Below, piece by piece: positions 45,513 through 58,900 of a DNA stretch of 64,000 nucleotides (position 1 is its first letter; the number at the start of each line of letters is the position of its first letter). The notes under the pieces are model-generated. The model was not told where the DNA came from. It saw only the letters and a program-made list of their open reading frames with translations, and made no database searches. The DNA comes from Mya arenaria (Eukaryota > Mollusca > Bivalvia > Myida > Myidae). The stretch covers positions 24,405,473 to 24,469,472 of the forward strand of contig NC_069126.1 in assembly GCF_026914265.1 (NCBI RefSeq), given 5' to 3'. The translations under genes and the position numbers were made by a program.

Positions 45513-46640
45513 CCTAACCACAGCCCTAAGGGTTAGGGTTAGCACAGCTATTTGGGTTTACCCCTCCATTTTGGGTCAACATTTTTTTTGTTCAAAGTTG
45601 TTAATTTTTCAATGGATTTATATAGGGAAGAACGTATTCAGTAGTAAACCACTCTAACATTTTCCATATGTTGATTAAAAATACCTTAACCCGCTATTTA
45701 CCCAATTTTGATAGGCCCATGATGGGTTTGGGTGTTGGTGTCAGAAAGTAAAATTATTCTTAATGCTTTTATATGGAAAACCACCCATTTTGTAATAAAC
45801 CACTGTTATAATTACTTAACACATAAATGACCAAAACCCCGACAAACCGATTTTACCCGACCCATTTTGAGTAAGGGTTTGGGTTGACAAATTATTCTCT
45901 GAAAGTTATTAATTTCTTAGTGGTTTCATATACGGAACAACCCATTTATAAGTAAACCAATCTTAGAATTCTGAAATTTTACTTTCAAATACCTAAACCC
46001 GCCATTTACCCAATTCTGACAGACCCATGATGGGTTTGGGTCTTTGCGTCAGTAACATATGTTATTTTTACTTGTATTTCTATAGAAAACCACCCATTTG
46101 GTACTAAACCACTCTTAACGTTACAACATTTAAGCCAGAAATATCCAAAACCGCAACACACCAAATTGGGTTAACCCCATTTGGGTAAAATACAAAATTT
46201 GGTTCAAAGTAATTAATTTTGCAATGGATTTATATACGGGAGAACCCATTAAGCAGTAAACCAATCATATAATTCTAAACTTTTACTACCAATGAACTAA
46301 ACCCGCCAAATCGGATAGGCCCATGATCGGTTTGGGTCTTTATTGTAAGTAAGTTATGTTACTTTTACTGGTTTTCTATAGAAAACCACCCATTTGGTAC
46401 TTAACCACTCTTAAAGTTACACCATTTAAGCCAGAAATATCCAAAATGGTTCAGGGCGATAATGACCAAAATCTACCTAGCCCACCCCACCCCCAAACAC
46501 ACAGATGGGGTTCAGATATCGCAAAACTGATTTCGGATTCGTGTTCGTCATCAAATTTAACTATTAAGAACAACTTTTCAGCAAATTCAATTTTTTTTGG
46601 CTAACCCCAGAAATTTCCCTGATGTATGTATTGGTGAAAT
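45513..46640. repeat. Degenerate array of about 300-bp units
   Basis: CCCATGATGGGTTTGGGT recurs at 45716, 46024 and (as CCCATGATCGGTTTGGGT) 46319, each followed by AAAACCACCCATTT. Units have drifted. No gene. Confidence 0.6.
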
Positions 46641-47035
46641 TTTGGGGTTAAAATTTTGGATTTTAATATCGACCGATACTTTGATATATTGGGTGAATTT
46701 TGCGCTGAGCACGAAACTGAAGTCCGTTTCGTCGTATTTCAAACGGTTAAAGAGTTATTAAGGTTGCAAGCAATAATGACCACTGTTTTCGATAGCCCGG
46801 ACCCCTCAGGTTCAGGTGGAACGGACACCGATATCAAAAAACGGTTTTCGGATTTCGTTTCAGCGCTGAATCTAACCATTAAACACACACTAACATAACC
46901 CCATAGGCGTCTTTTTCAATTTTTCGATTTTCACGCATAAAATGAAGAAGGCTGAACAGTCTTTTTTAAATTAACACAAATATTGCTTGCTAAATATGTG
47001 ATGTATGGGTTTTAGGACACGCTGAGAAAGAATCT
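46641..47035. other. Unique-looking stretch with an 80-codon frame
   Basis: A plus-strand frame at 46656-46898 is open but has no feature that I recognise and no splice context. I do not call a gene. Confidence 0.3.
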
Positions 47036-47046
47036 GAAATCATCAT

Positions 47047-47101
<55 letters not shown>

Positions 47102-47103
47102 AA

Positions 47104-47148
<45 letters not shown>

Positions 47149-47162
47149 TATCATCATCATCA

Positions 47163-47214
<52 letters not shown>

Positions 47215-47221
47215 ACAACCT

Positions 47222-47268
<47 letters not shown>

Positions 47269-47294
47269 ACAACAACAACAGACACTACAAAAAT

Positions 47295-47348
<54 letters not shown>

Positions 47349-47405
47349 GAAATCAACTACACAACAACAACAACAACATGATCATCATCATCATCATCGT
47401 TTTCA
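47036..47405. repeat. CAT/CAG/CAA trinucleotide microsatellite
   Basis: Long runs of CAT are broken by short CAG and CAA runs over about 370 bp. The poly-Met/Asp frame across it is an artefact. Confidence 0.95.
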
Positions 47406-48601
47406 TGATGAAAAAACACAAACAAATATAATTCTTGAATGAATCTAAGACAAAAAAAAAATCCGAAATTCAACAATTTACTCACGGTTATTTTTTTCCA
47501 ATAAAATATTTATTCCTTTTAATTTAATTTAAACTCGCGAACTTCATCAGTAAATGAAGCACAACCACACTGCTTAACATACGCTGAGAGAATGAAATGA
47601 GCATGTGCTTTCACATAAATGACGTCATGACTTAGTCGACCAATCATATGCTAGCATCCGCCATCTTTGTCACCGCCATCTTTGTCATACCTCGTATCAC
47701 GCTCTAACTCTAACCCTAACCCTAACCCGATTCTCCTTTCAGTTTCCATTTACAATAAAAATGCATTTGATATTAAATTATGGTGTTAAGATGTAAACAT
47801 GCACTTTCTTTCTTCATCTTTGTTAAGCTACTTTCATATAGTAAGTGCGGAAAAACTGTGTATCCATGTTTTCAAATGCCAGGGTTATGTTCTGCATCAG
47901 CGCTGTCGAGCATTTTCTGCCTCTTCGGAATCTGTTTCACGTGTTCTTCTAATAGCATCATAAACGTTCATGTAATGTATGAAAGTTACAGATATTGCGA
48001 TATTACACTAAAACACAAAAATATGCATTAAAGGGATTTAAAATGTCGTGCAATTGTATGTTGTAATTTGTCAAGAAACTGTTAAATAACATGTTTACGA
48101 CAATAAACATTTCTGTCTGTCTGTCTGTCTAGACGGTCTGTATGTTATTCCTTTTGTAATCTCCAAATTGTATTCGAAACTTTGGTCATAACAGTAAACA
48201 GTAAATGATCAAGTTTTAGTTTATGCCTTTAAGAGCTTGATAGAGATTTATAAGTGAAACAACAATGACATTTCATTGTTTTATGAAGTGCAAATATATT
48301 TGCTCATTTTTTTTTCAAAATTAAGCCCGTTCTGCTATCAGAATCAAATTGTTTATTGATATTGCGATCTTACACTGAAAAAAATCGTTTCTATATAGTT
48401 ATAGTTGGGTAATGTTTTGCCTGTGGAAAAACATCATTCTTATTAAAAGTGCTACGAGGGAAATAAATACCGAACTAAATTTTGAAGTTTATCTTCAGAT
48501 TGCATATATGAGTTGGTATAAAAATCTTCCCCATACAAGTTCAATACTCCTTCGTGCATTGGACGCGAAATGAAAGCAATTTCATTTCACAGTCAGTCCT
48601 C
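47406..48601. other. Intergenic, 3' of the NRF-6-like gene
   Basis: It contains a short telomere-like CCCTAACCCTAACCC at about 47713 and a TCTG microsatellite at 48113. On the minus strand it has a candidate polyadenylation signal AATAAA at 48357-48352, about 245 bases past the stop codon of the NRF-6-like gene. Confidence 0.5.
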
Positions 48602-49921
48602 TTATTTTCCGCCCATTCTGAGGATTGCTTTTTCAAGTCCCATCATCGGCGCCTCAAACACGAGTGACACGATGAAACTGAGACCATACGTCATAGTCAT
48701 GTGACCAAGAAACAGGTAGATCTGTAACATGCAAACAACCGTGATTAACCTGCAAGCTTTATAAAATAACATTTCAGCAGTAAATTACAAAGTTTAACGC
48801 ATAATTTGATTCGGTGGTTCGGATAAGAAGTTTGCTAAATCAATGTTAGTTTAACATATCCTTGTAATATTATTTCAATTAAGGATTGATTCCTATTTTA
48901 CGCGCGTTCAAACTGCATAAGCGCACACTAAATAAGAATATAACATTATATTTATATATGTCTCTGTTTGTTAAAATTATGGTTTATACGATATACAAAG
49001 TATTGTATGTGAAATTTTGTTTTTCTCTTTCGAAAAAATAGAGCAATATAAATATAAAGTAATTAATTCGATGTGTAAACAATATACCAGCTCAAACTGT
49101 GTAAAGTAGGTGAGCTGTCGTCTGTTCATGTAGAACGTCGACATAACGAGAGGGTGTATAAGGTAGGCACAGTAGGTTAGGCGACTCAGGGGAATGAAAC
49201 CGCGCCACGACAGCATCTCATTTATCCAACCTGAAAGGCAGAAAAGAGGCCGAAAATTCTACGACTTCTTGTCGTTATAATCTCCCGTACATTATGCCAT
49301 ATAAGACAATAGTTGTTGTTCGGTTAGAGCAGTGATAAGCGCACTCGCTTCTAACCTAAGCGACGCGGGTTCGATTCCCGGCTTGGGCACATGTGAGTTT
49401 GGTTTGTGGTCACCAGGCTGGACAAGTGGGTTTCGTCTGGATATTCCGGTTTCTCCCACAACACAAGACCTCGCATAACAACGTGAGTAATATAATGCTG
49501 TTATAATTTGTGTCAATATCATTGGAAATCATTTTGTTATCTCGTTACATTTAACTGTCATTAATTCATATAAATTATTCGCGTACCACCGTGGCCGGTG
49601 CAGCTTGCGACTATGAGGTAGGCAAGAGCCACGCCCCAGGCGGTGCGAGCCAATGCAAAGTATGCAGACGACTCGTTCACACTGAAGATATGGTTGCCGT
49701 CCTGCGAGTAGGGTCCATATACCACCAGGCAGAATGTGGAGAAGCTCACGAACCACAACACTAGATTTAACGACTGCAAAAAGTAAAAAGCATTCTGCCG
49801 ATGTTCAAAAGCAGCAATCAAATTGTGTAATAATAAACTTATAATGTTAACTTTTATTGAAACTTTGTTGTTGTTAAGTCTTAGCTTTGGCTACTGAGTT
49901 TGTTCCTGTAGTTCTTGTAGG

Positions 49922-49980
<59 letters not shown>

Positions 49981-52900
49981 TTAAATGCATTAAACTTATG
50001 AGCAATGATATACAACCTGTATCTTTGAAACCATGTGTTTGCTCTAAGAAAGAGCCACTGAAAGAGGCGTTAACCAGTTACCTTGGGGATTTTTAGTTTG
50101 CTCTTTGTCTTATAGAGCAGGTAGCCAACAAATAAGCCCACTATGTAAGGTCCTAGCCGCGAGTAACTTGGGATATATAGGTTCCTGCCATAGTTTTCAT
50201 CTTTTCTAAAATGAACATTGAACAAAATATGGCAATTATAAGCTTATACATCAAGCCCTTGTGTTGGCTTATATTTCACTTTCAAAAGTTTACGTTAATG
50301 TTTAGTTATTGGCATATATTTGAAAATTGTACAATTCTTACTCAGTCTGTGTACTCTAATATGACAGTTTGTACTATATGTTCAAACTTTCATTAGTATA
50401 TATACAGTCGGTCACTTGCCATCATATATCGTAATATAAATTAGGAATATAATTTCATTATTTTCATAAAAAGATAATTTTAAAATACAACAAATAATAG
50501 ATAAACGTCCTATTTCTTTCGTGTAGAAGAAGATTGACGCATGCGCACTAGGCTACTCTGTGATATGGAATAGGAAAACACAGGTGTAATACAAATTTCC
50601 TTCCGGATTCGATGTTTATGTCAAAATTATGCTTTAATCTAGACGAAATCTTCACATGTATGAAGAAGTGCCATATTGAACTAAATATATGCTAGATGTA
50701 TTTTTTTACCAATAAAAACAAAGCAAATTTAGAGTACTAACGTGTGATGATTTCAAAAGCATGGTTGTAAAAGCCTGAAACAAGGTAAAGCAATATTATT
50801 ACGTCCGATACGGTCATTCATACTAACGGTGGCGGGACGTTTGACAGGTAATTCTGCACTGGATACTCTTGCAGGAACGTGATAACCCATCGTGCAGCAG
50901 TCGTGAATGAGAGAAACACGATACATGATACTACACCGGCAACCAAGTTGCTGAAAATAAAGGACAATCGGTATTAACTAACACAATCTAATAAACGCTT
51001 AGGCTAAATCAAATTGATTTTTAATAATTAATCATTTGTAGAAAATGAGAATACTGAGTACATTATTTTAAAAACTAAAAGTCGTATTTGTATGATGTGT
51101 TCCTTATACTTAACACTAGTAAACAGGTCGTTCTTCTGCTGAAAATCGAATAGTACATATGGCAGAATCTTGGCAAAATGATGTTCTTTTCAGGAAGGTT
51201 GAATGATGGTACAAGAATCTGACGATATAAGATAATCTCATTTGATATGGAATGTCATCGATGATTGTTAAATAAATGACGATATATCTTAATGTAGGGT
51301 AAATGAAAACACATGGAATACTGAAGCAAATTGCATATAACTGGTTTGGACAAAGTTAGCCAAGACGTTTATTGATTGGCCAATATTTATCTAATAATTA
51401 CTTTGATCAAATCAAATTCTTTTAATATGCAAACTAGCAAATATCTAGCATGTGGGTACTTTATCAACATTGGCTGCTGGGCGTTTACTGAGTCAAAATA
51501 CATGTTTAACGCCATCGAAATCACAGAAACAAACTTTATTCTAAATGCTTGGTAAAGCAGATATTGCATTTGCTATCAATTCTTATATACATACGCGTGT
51601 ACTTACTAAAAGAGCGGAAGCAGAATGAGTGGGCTGATGATGTAGAACTGCATGTCGTTGGCCAGGTGACAGCTCCATCCCATGCACTGTAATAACACAG
51701 CTTACTATTTACAGGCGGACCGTATTCCTGAGAATTTCTTATGAATGTAAATTTTATTTTTTGCTTTTTTTATTATTTGAGGTAGTTCATATTTCGTTCG
51801 CACTGTTTCATTATGTTTTTTTTTATATGGATGAATTTTGTACATTTATTTAGATATCAACATACCATGTGGTCATTTTCCACGTAGTTGTTGACATACA
51901 GTAGATTAGTCCACCAGTTTTTCCGACACTCCAGCATGGTAGGTAAGTCACCGGGTATCCGGAGTGGGCCAGATATCAAGTAGGGAGATAGCACCGTTCC
52001 AAACATCAACACCAGCATGTATGGAGGAGTTAGCCTGTAGAGCAAATTAGCGTGGATGCATGTGTACTACCATATAATTTTTCTCGGCAGTGCTTTATGT
52101 TCAGTCGAACAAGAAACACAATTCAATTATATTATCCTAACTTGCTTTTTGCAAGGGTTAATTAATCATGCATTATGATAGTTATAACTGTATACTATAA
52201 AAGTATATAATTGTTATTGAATAATACCTCCAGAATCGATGGAAATAGAACATGAGCCAATTGAGCCGTTTTGCCCCGCCCACTTTCTTTAATTCCTGCA
52301 AGGTCAGGTATGCCACTAGGACGCCACTGAAAGTAAAGTTACAGCTTCAACGTAATACCGGTTCGTTAGTTAGTTAGATCGTACTTTGATAGATTGCGAT
52401 AAAATGCCATATACTCGTAAAACTCGTTAAGCCTGAAGAGAGGCAAACCAAAAGCTCGCAACGCCAAGTTTCTTACACAACATAAGTGTTACTAATCTCA
52501 GTACGAAGAACGAGTCCACGGACACGGTTGCATACATAATGGCACAGAAAGAAGCAAAGGACTTCTGGCCGGAGGCAAACGTAAGCATGTTTGCTGTAAG
52601 ATATCATACAAGATAAAATAATAGAAACCACACACCAATGAAAACAAGACTGAAAATACTGATAGGCTTTGGAATATTGCTAACTATGGTTGAGTTTAGT
52701 GTATGATACATATATTATTGCCGGAAACGTGATAGTTACAGTTTACTTATTACACGGAGAGAAAGGGAAAGGTTTGACCTATGTTCATGCAACTTGGAAG
52801 TATCTCACCTTATTTGAATTTATATACGGTTCTCTCTCAGCTGACAGTTTATTTAAGTGACACTTTTTTTTAAATCTAAACATACACTATAGGACCAAAT

Positions 52901-55900
52901 ATACATTGTGAGTGATAAACCTAAACTACCTACTAAATAATGCATTTGTGGAAAATTTAAATAACTGATAACAAGATTGTGACCTTGAAACCAATAGCAG
53001 TAAACGCAAACGTATTAAATGATTGATATACGATAAAATCGTAAACATAATTAAATATATACGATGCTTAAATTATGCTCCAATAAGAAAGGCATTATTA
53101 ATTTATTGTAAAACTCATGTAGAATAATTATGACATCAGTATATAATGGTACAAAACATATTTGACTGCTCAATGTAAGTGAGTAGATTTTCCTGAAGAT
53201 GATAGAGTATACTTGCATATTTTGAGCTATGTATATTATTATTAATTTGCCATACAAAAAGGATCACATATATTATCGTAATATCTTTGTTTTATTTTTG
53301 TGTCATGTACATATTGTAAGAGAACGTGGTTTTGGATGAAGAAATAAACTTATTGTCAGCTTTTGGCATTTCCAAAATAAAGAGAAAAAAAAACAGAAAA
53401 AATAACACATAACAATAATAATTGCATAAAAATATAAGAAACACGAGTAATTGTTTTTTTTTTGTATTCATTGCAGTAGCAGTAAATATAGAGTAGAAGC
53501 GCGTTTGGTTCGTGGCGGAAACTGCTTACACACCTATTACGTTGTACATATGTTCTGCCTTTGTATTTCAAATAAATGGATAATTGGAAGCCTTTGATGA
53601 AAAAATAGTTTTGCGCAAGGGTATACAACATAAATGTTAATGTTGTTTTGTTGTAGGGGTAACTTTTCCCAGGTTACAATCTAGCACGTTCATCGCTAGA
53701 ATGCCACACGCAGGTGGTTATGAAATAGAAGATTAACTTTGGAGGTGTGAAGATATCGTTTAGATTTTGATTGTGTTTTAACAATGGACTATAGTTATTC
53801 AATACGAATTAAAAATAAAAGTTTGTGCTTACACTGGGTGTGTCATCAAAATGTTATAATAATCAAAGTTCCCTCATATATTAAAGGTATCATGATATAG
53901 GGCTTATCATCTAGTAGATGTATCTCAGTGGATGTATTAGGGTAATAACCGGAAATATGTTGACCAATTATTTGTGTGATTTTGTAAAAAAGCTTAAACG
54001 ACTGCCCAACTACTGGGTCAATAGATGTACAGCTGTAGATATATTTAGATCCTGGTGAGGCCAGTCAATAACTTTCAAATTTCCAACTTTCCAATTTAAG
54101 GATATTTGTAGCTTTTGGATAACTATATGGATATGTTGTTGTTTTTATTTGAAATGTTTCACGTTGTGGTGACGGCAAGAAACCAACAAAACGAAGCTAA
54201 ATTGTTCTGACTTTTTCAGCCATGTTAAAGGGAATGAATAAACACCAAACCTAAATAGAGATTTTCTAAATCTATATAGGTTATGGATGGTCGTCCATAT
54301 TCGCTCAACGTTTGTCAACTGTGTTCTAGAAACGTTTTATATCCACAAAACAGAACAATGTGTATGTAGTGGTTATACGCGGTTAAGCTGTAATTTGTAC
54401 TTTAACAACCTGTTATAACAGTTTTTAAATTCCAGTTCATAATAGTCAGAAAACAATATCCTGATATTCTGTTCCGTCGTATGATTTTCTACTATAATGC
54501 ATGTATCAAATGAATGTTCAGTTCACTCCTTTTTAACAAGGAAATATACCTCATAGAGCATTTGCCATCTAAACATATAAATTGGAAAATCAGATCTGAT
54601 TACGTTTGATCGTTTAGGTATACTTTCATAGGTATACTATATTATATTATCATATTTTCAAATTATACTTGTAATTCATTGCCAATATTCTCCGATGTAC
54701 GCAACATTTTCGGATATGTTCAAAATTGCTAATCTTGTATTTGATTGTATTGTTTCAGCAGGCCACGAAATACTTAAATCAAAAGGTTATAAAGTGTCAA
54801 TCTATGATATGTTGAATGTATTGTTATCATTAGCGTTTCAATTTTACGTTTAGATGTGATTCGAAGTGATTATTCTATTCCCTTGTTTTTGTGTAGTTAC
54901 AAGTTAAACTGTTACCGGGTCGTTCTGTTTTACAGAATGGGTGAGCAAAACAAACTGTAATGCTTTTCAAATAAAATTTACTTCAACAATTCTTTAAAGA
55001 AATACTAAACTATTAATGTAAATTAAGATAATGTATTCCGTGAGTGATATCATTATCTGAAATATGAACGCAGTTGACCTGTTTAAGGTAAGGCGTGGAG
55101 ACCTTCGGGCTACACAGAGCGTGCATACCCCGATATTTACATCAATCTCGCGAGTCTTTCCATAATTAAGCAAGTGAACTAGAATATCAGATGGAGTTCG
55201 AATTCGTAAAGAACTTAATTTGCAAAATCCAAATGGTTATGTAGAATTGCTACTGCTTTAAAGGGACTCGCTCATGTTATGGTACAAAACCTTTTTTCCA
55301 GGTAATGCATCTTAAAACACTAACATTATTACTTTCCTACTATTGATACCGAAATTGTTATGAACTTAACTCAGTTAAGGAATACTTAACTCATAATGAT
55401 CACTTTATTCTTAAGCATTTTGTTGAAAGAATTACTAATGTTATTCAAAATTGTGGACTTCGAAGACAATATTTTAGCATAAAACAACATTTGTTTCAGG
55501 GTTCCAGCAGTCAGTTATAAGACTCCCAATGATTTGCCACAACTTACTTCGCCATCTTTGTTTTTACAAAACATGAGCAAGTCCTATTTACTCGCTAAGC
55601 TAAAATCCCAATTTTCGAAATGCTTTTTGTTTCAAAGACGTGAATTGCCTAACGCTCCGCAAATTTGTTAAGGCCCTGTTACTGCATGCTAGTACTTGGC
55701 TTTTTTATTTTACTTTTTTTCTGCGTTGCTATGCGAACTTTGTGTTAAATCTCACTTTGTTGCAAATCCCGTGCGATATAGAACTACAACACTGTGTAAA
55801 CAGATGCGCACACAAAAAAATATCAAACACGTGGAGGGTCAGTGAAGTTGCCTTTATTAAATGACCAATGCAATTACGTTACCTTCTACCCATTCCCATA

Positions 55901-58900
55901 GCAGTGAGTATACTAGTGCTAGCAGGTCTTTGATTTTTTTCTAGAATTGAATGGACAAAAAAACAGTAAAATATAAATGAAAATCATAATCGAACATTAA
56001 CCCAAATACTAATATAAATGAAACAAAAAGCTTAAACTTTGAAAGGAATATTTGTTTGTACATGCTTAATTAATCAACTATTTGTAGCCAAGCAACTGAC
56101 ACTTCATCTGCAAGAACATGTCAGTGAAAATATATTATCTTCTTAGATGTTTATTATGAATAACATAACGCAAAACAAGTTAAAAACAGGAAATGGGGTG
56201 ATACAAATAGCTCAAGTTAAAAAGATTGACTCGCCGGATTATTTTCGCAAGTGTATATTCGTATTCTACGACATAAACAGTGATCACCCTAACCCTCACC
56301 TCCACAACAAATGTAATAATAAAAATAAAAAAGCATTCCATCGGCGGCCACCTCTTTAGAACCTCTGCTTACGCATGCATATACGGAAAATCACAACCTA
56401 TTTTGTACCAAGACATGTGCAATAAAAGACATTCCTCATTAAAGCCATGTGTCTAGTGGACCATTTTATGTATATTCAAACAAAGGCCTGTATACAGCTA
56501 CAATGCAACGGATTCTGATCGGTATTTAACTAATTTTGAGAAAATTTAATAATTATCAAGGGAGGGAACTCTTTCTTAGCGCCGAATGTTTAATTGTCCG
56601 CCCTTCTTTATTTTGGCGCCTTTCTCACTTGTTCTCTAGTTTTAATCCGGTTCTTCTTTTAACAGATGAAGGATCGAACAATAGTATGGGGCTTAATCTT
56701 CTTCGCCAACAGTTAGTTCATACCCAACGGTCTGCTTATTCGCACGGGACCTACAAGAACTTAAAGACTCAAATTCGCTCATTTCTGTTATTTTATTCAT
56801 TGCAAGACTGTCCTGTAAATATTGAAACACTTTGTTTATATGCCCAATTTTTAAGCCGTAGCATGAAATCTCTCCAAAGTATTAAAAACTATATTAACGG
56901 GGCTCGTATTTATCATGTCTTGCGAGGAGAAGTTTACCCTGATATTTCCAACATTTCTTTGCAACTCACTTACAGAGGGCTAGGAAAGTTACTATTTCAT
57001 TCCCAAAAGCAGGCTCCGCCCATAACGCCAGATATTTTGAAGCCAATTTATGATGTTCTAGATTTTGCTATTCCATTTCATGCTACGTTATGGTGCTTAT
57101 TTTTGTTTGCATTTTACATGATGTGCAGGAAATCAAGCATAGTTCCTGATTCTAGTGTTAAGTTTGATAAGTCTAAATACCTGTGTAGAAACGATGTGTC
57201 AGTGACAGATTTTGGCATTGTTGTTTTACTTAAGTATGCTAAAACTAATCAATTCGGGGACAACAACGTAGTTATTCCGTTGTGTAAAAATGACTCTTCT
57301 TCTTTATGTCCAGTAAAAGCGTTTCAAAACATGTGTAGGTTAGTTCCCTTGGCACCCTCAGAACCGTTGTTTGGTACAGTTTCCGTTGGGGAGGTGATCC
57401 CGCTTGACGCGAGCTGCGTTGATCGTATGTTTCGACGTATTATGACGCAACTTCCGATTGCTCACGCTCACGAATACACCATGCACTCATTCAGACGCGG
57501 AGGAGCTTCCTTCTATTTTAAATGCGGTGTGCCGGGGGAACTTATTCAATTGTTTGGTAACTGGAAATCCGACTGTTACCTACGCTACCTTAGATTTTCA
57601 TTTTCTAGCATGACTGACGCGGCACGGCTTGTCGCTTTGGCTTCCTAACTTAGATTCTGGTATTTAAGTTCAGGTTTTGGCCGTTTTTTGGGAGGATTTT
57701 TGGCTGCTTTTGACAAAACTTTATATCTATGTTAATTTCATTTACAATCTAGCAGCCCATTATTTCGGCCAAATTAAATTTATATTTTACATTTGTCTTT
57801 GTTTTTCCTGAGCGCAATAATTTAACTAATTTTGAGAAAATTTAATAATTATCAAGGGAGGGAACTCTTTCTTAGCGCCGAATGTTTAATTGTCCGCCCT
57901 TCTTTATTTTGGCGCCTTTCTCACTTGTTCTCTAGTTTTAATCCGGTTCGGACGTGTGTTTTCTCCCTCCCTCCCGCCCGATTCTTTTCTTTCTTTTTGT
58001 CGAACAAGTTCTCAATTTTATCTTTGCTTACATAGTTACCCCTTTTCTTCCCTCTTTTATTTAAGGATATTGAATATTATATTATTTTTTTTTCACTTTA
58101 TTATGCTTTCTGATGTAGTGTATCCTTGCATTGAGGATTTGCAAGCATTGCTGCTTTTGACAAAACTTTATATCTATGTTAATTTCATTTACAATCTAGC
58201 AGCCCATTATTTCGGCCAAATTAAATTTATATTTTACATTTGTCTTTGTTTTTCCTGAGCGCAATAATTAAATACTTGACTCGAATTTAACGGATTGTTT
58301 AAAGATGTTTCTGAATAGTAAACGGAGGTCAGACTTTCTTTCGCCTAGGACGTGTTAAATTTGCTTACCGACCTGTACGCGGCTCATATGGGCAAATTAT
58401 GGCAATATTTTTCTTGTTCCCATTAGCTGACCTAAAATAGCCACATTCCTTACAGAAACAAATGTAGAAGTCCCTTTCAGAAATAAACCTTAGGAGACTT
58501 CGAAAGTTTGTCAAGCTAGTATAAGCATAATCAGAATACTACTCATTAGAAATAGTTTTATGGAAATATATAAAGAACGAAAACGAATAATTTTGTTGGT
58601 ATATCAGAGCCATAGTCGGAGCGAAGTAGGTCCATTTCTTCGCATCAATCAAAACTATTGAATTTGGATCTAATTGAGGTGGATATCTTACCATCAAACC
58701 CTATGGAGAAACCATAAGTATGTCCAAGGATGACCCATGCCATGCTCAGGAACCTTATTCCATTCAGGGCATTAAGTGATCCCTTTCGCTGGTCGGTATT
58801 CAATATTTTGACACCATTGCTGTAGAATGAAAACGCAAGCAAAACCCTTTCCATTGCTCCTGCAAATATTATTCAGGTTATCAATTTCGTATGTTTCAAT

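Larger units (their letters stand above)
56525..58269 (+). mobile_element. Tyrosine-recombinase element with split direct repeats (Ngaro/PAT-like layout), looks whole
   Basis: Parts in order: A1 56525-56653, recombinase gene, B1 57703-57822, A2 57821-57949, a unique spacer, B2 58150-58269. A1/A2 (129 bp) and B1/B2 (120 bp) look identical, so the insertion is young. Split repeats in the order A1-gene-B1-A2-B2 are the hallmark of Ngaro and PAT elements of the DIRS order, which integrate by way of a circle. This element is only 1.75 kb and shows no gag, reverse transcriptase or RNase H. It is either an internally reduced derivative or a Crypton-like DNA element that shares the layout. It lies in the opposite orientation inside intron 7 of the NRF-6-like gene. 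Confidence 0.8.

Noticed and set aside
47012-47278. 88-codon Met/Asp-rich frame
   Set aside because: Translation of a CAT microsatellite.
47705-47735. Telomere-like CCCTAA repeats
   Set aside because: Only about three units, far too short for a chromosome end; an interstitial scrap.
50735-50760. Possible extra exon in the NRF-6-like gene
   Set aside because: Exons 50950-50828 and 50205-50082 join directly in phase; inserting this piece breaks the frame.
57832-58035. Second recombinase-like frame
   Set aside because: It is repeat A2 copying the first 39 codons of the recombinase frame, then unrelated spacer.
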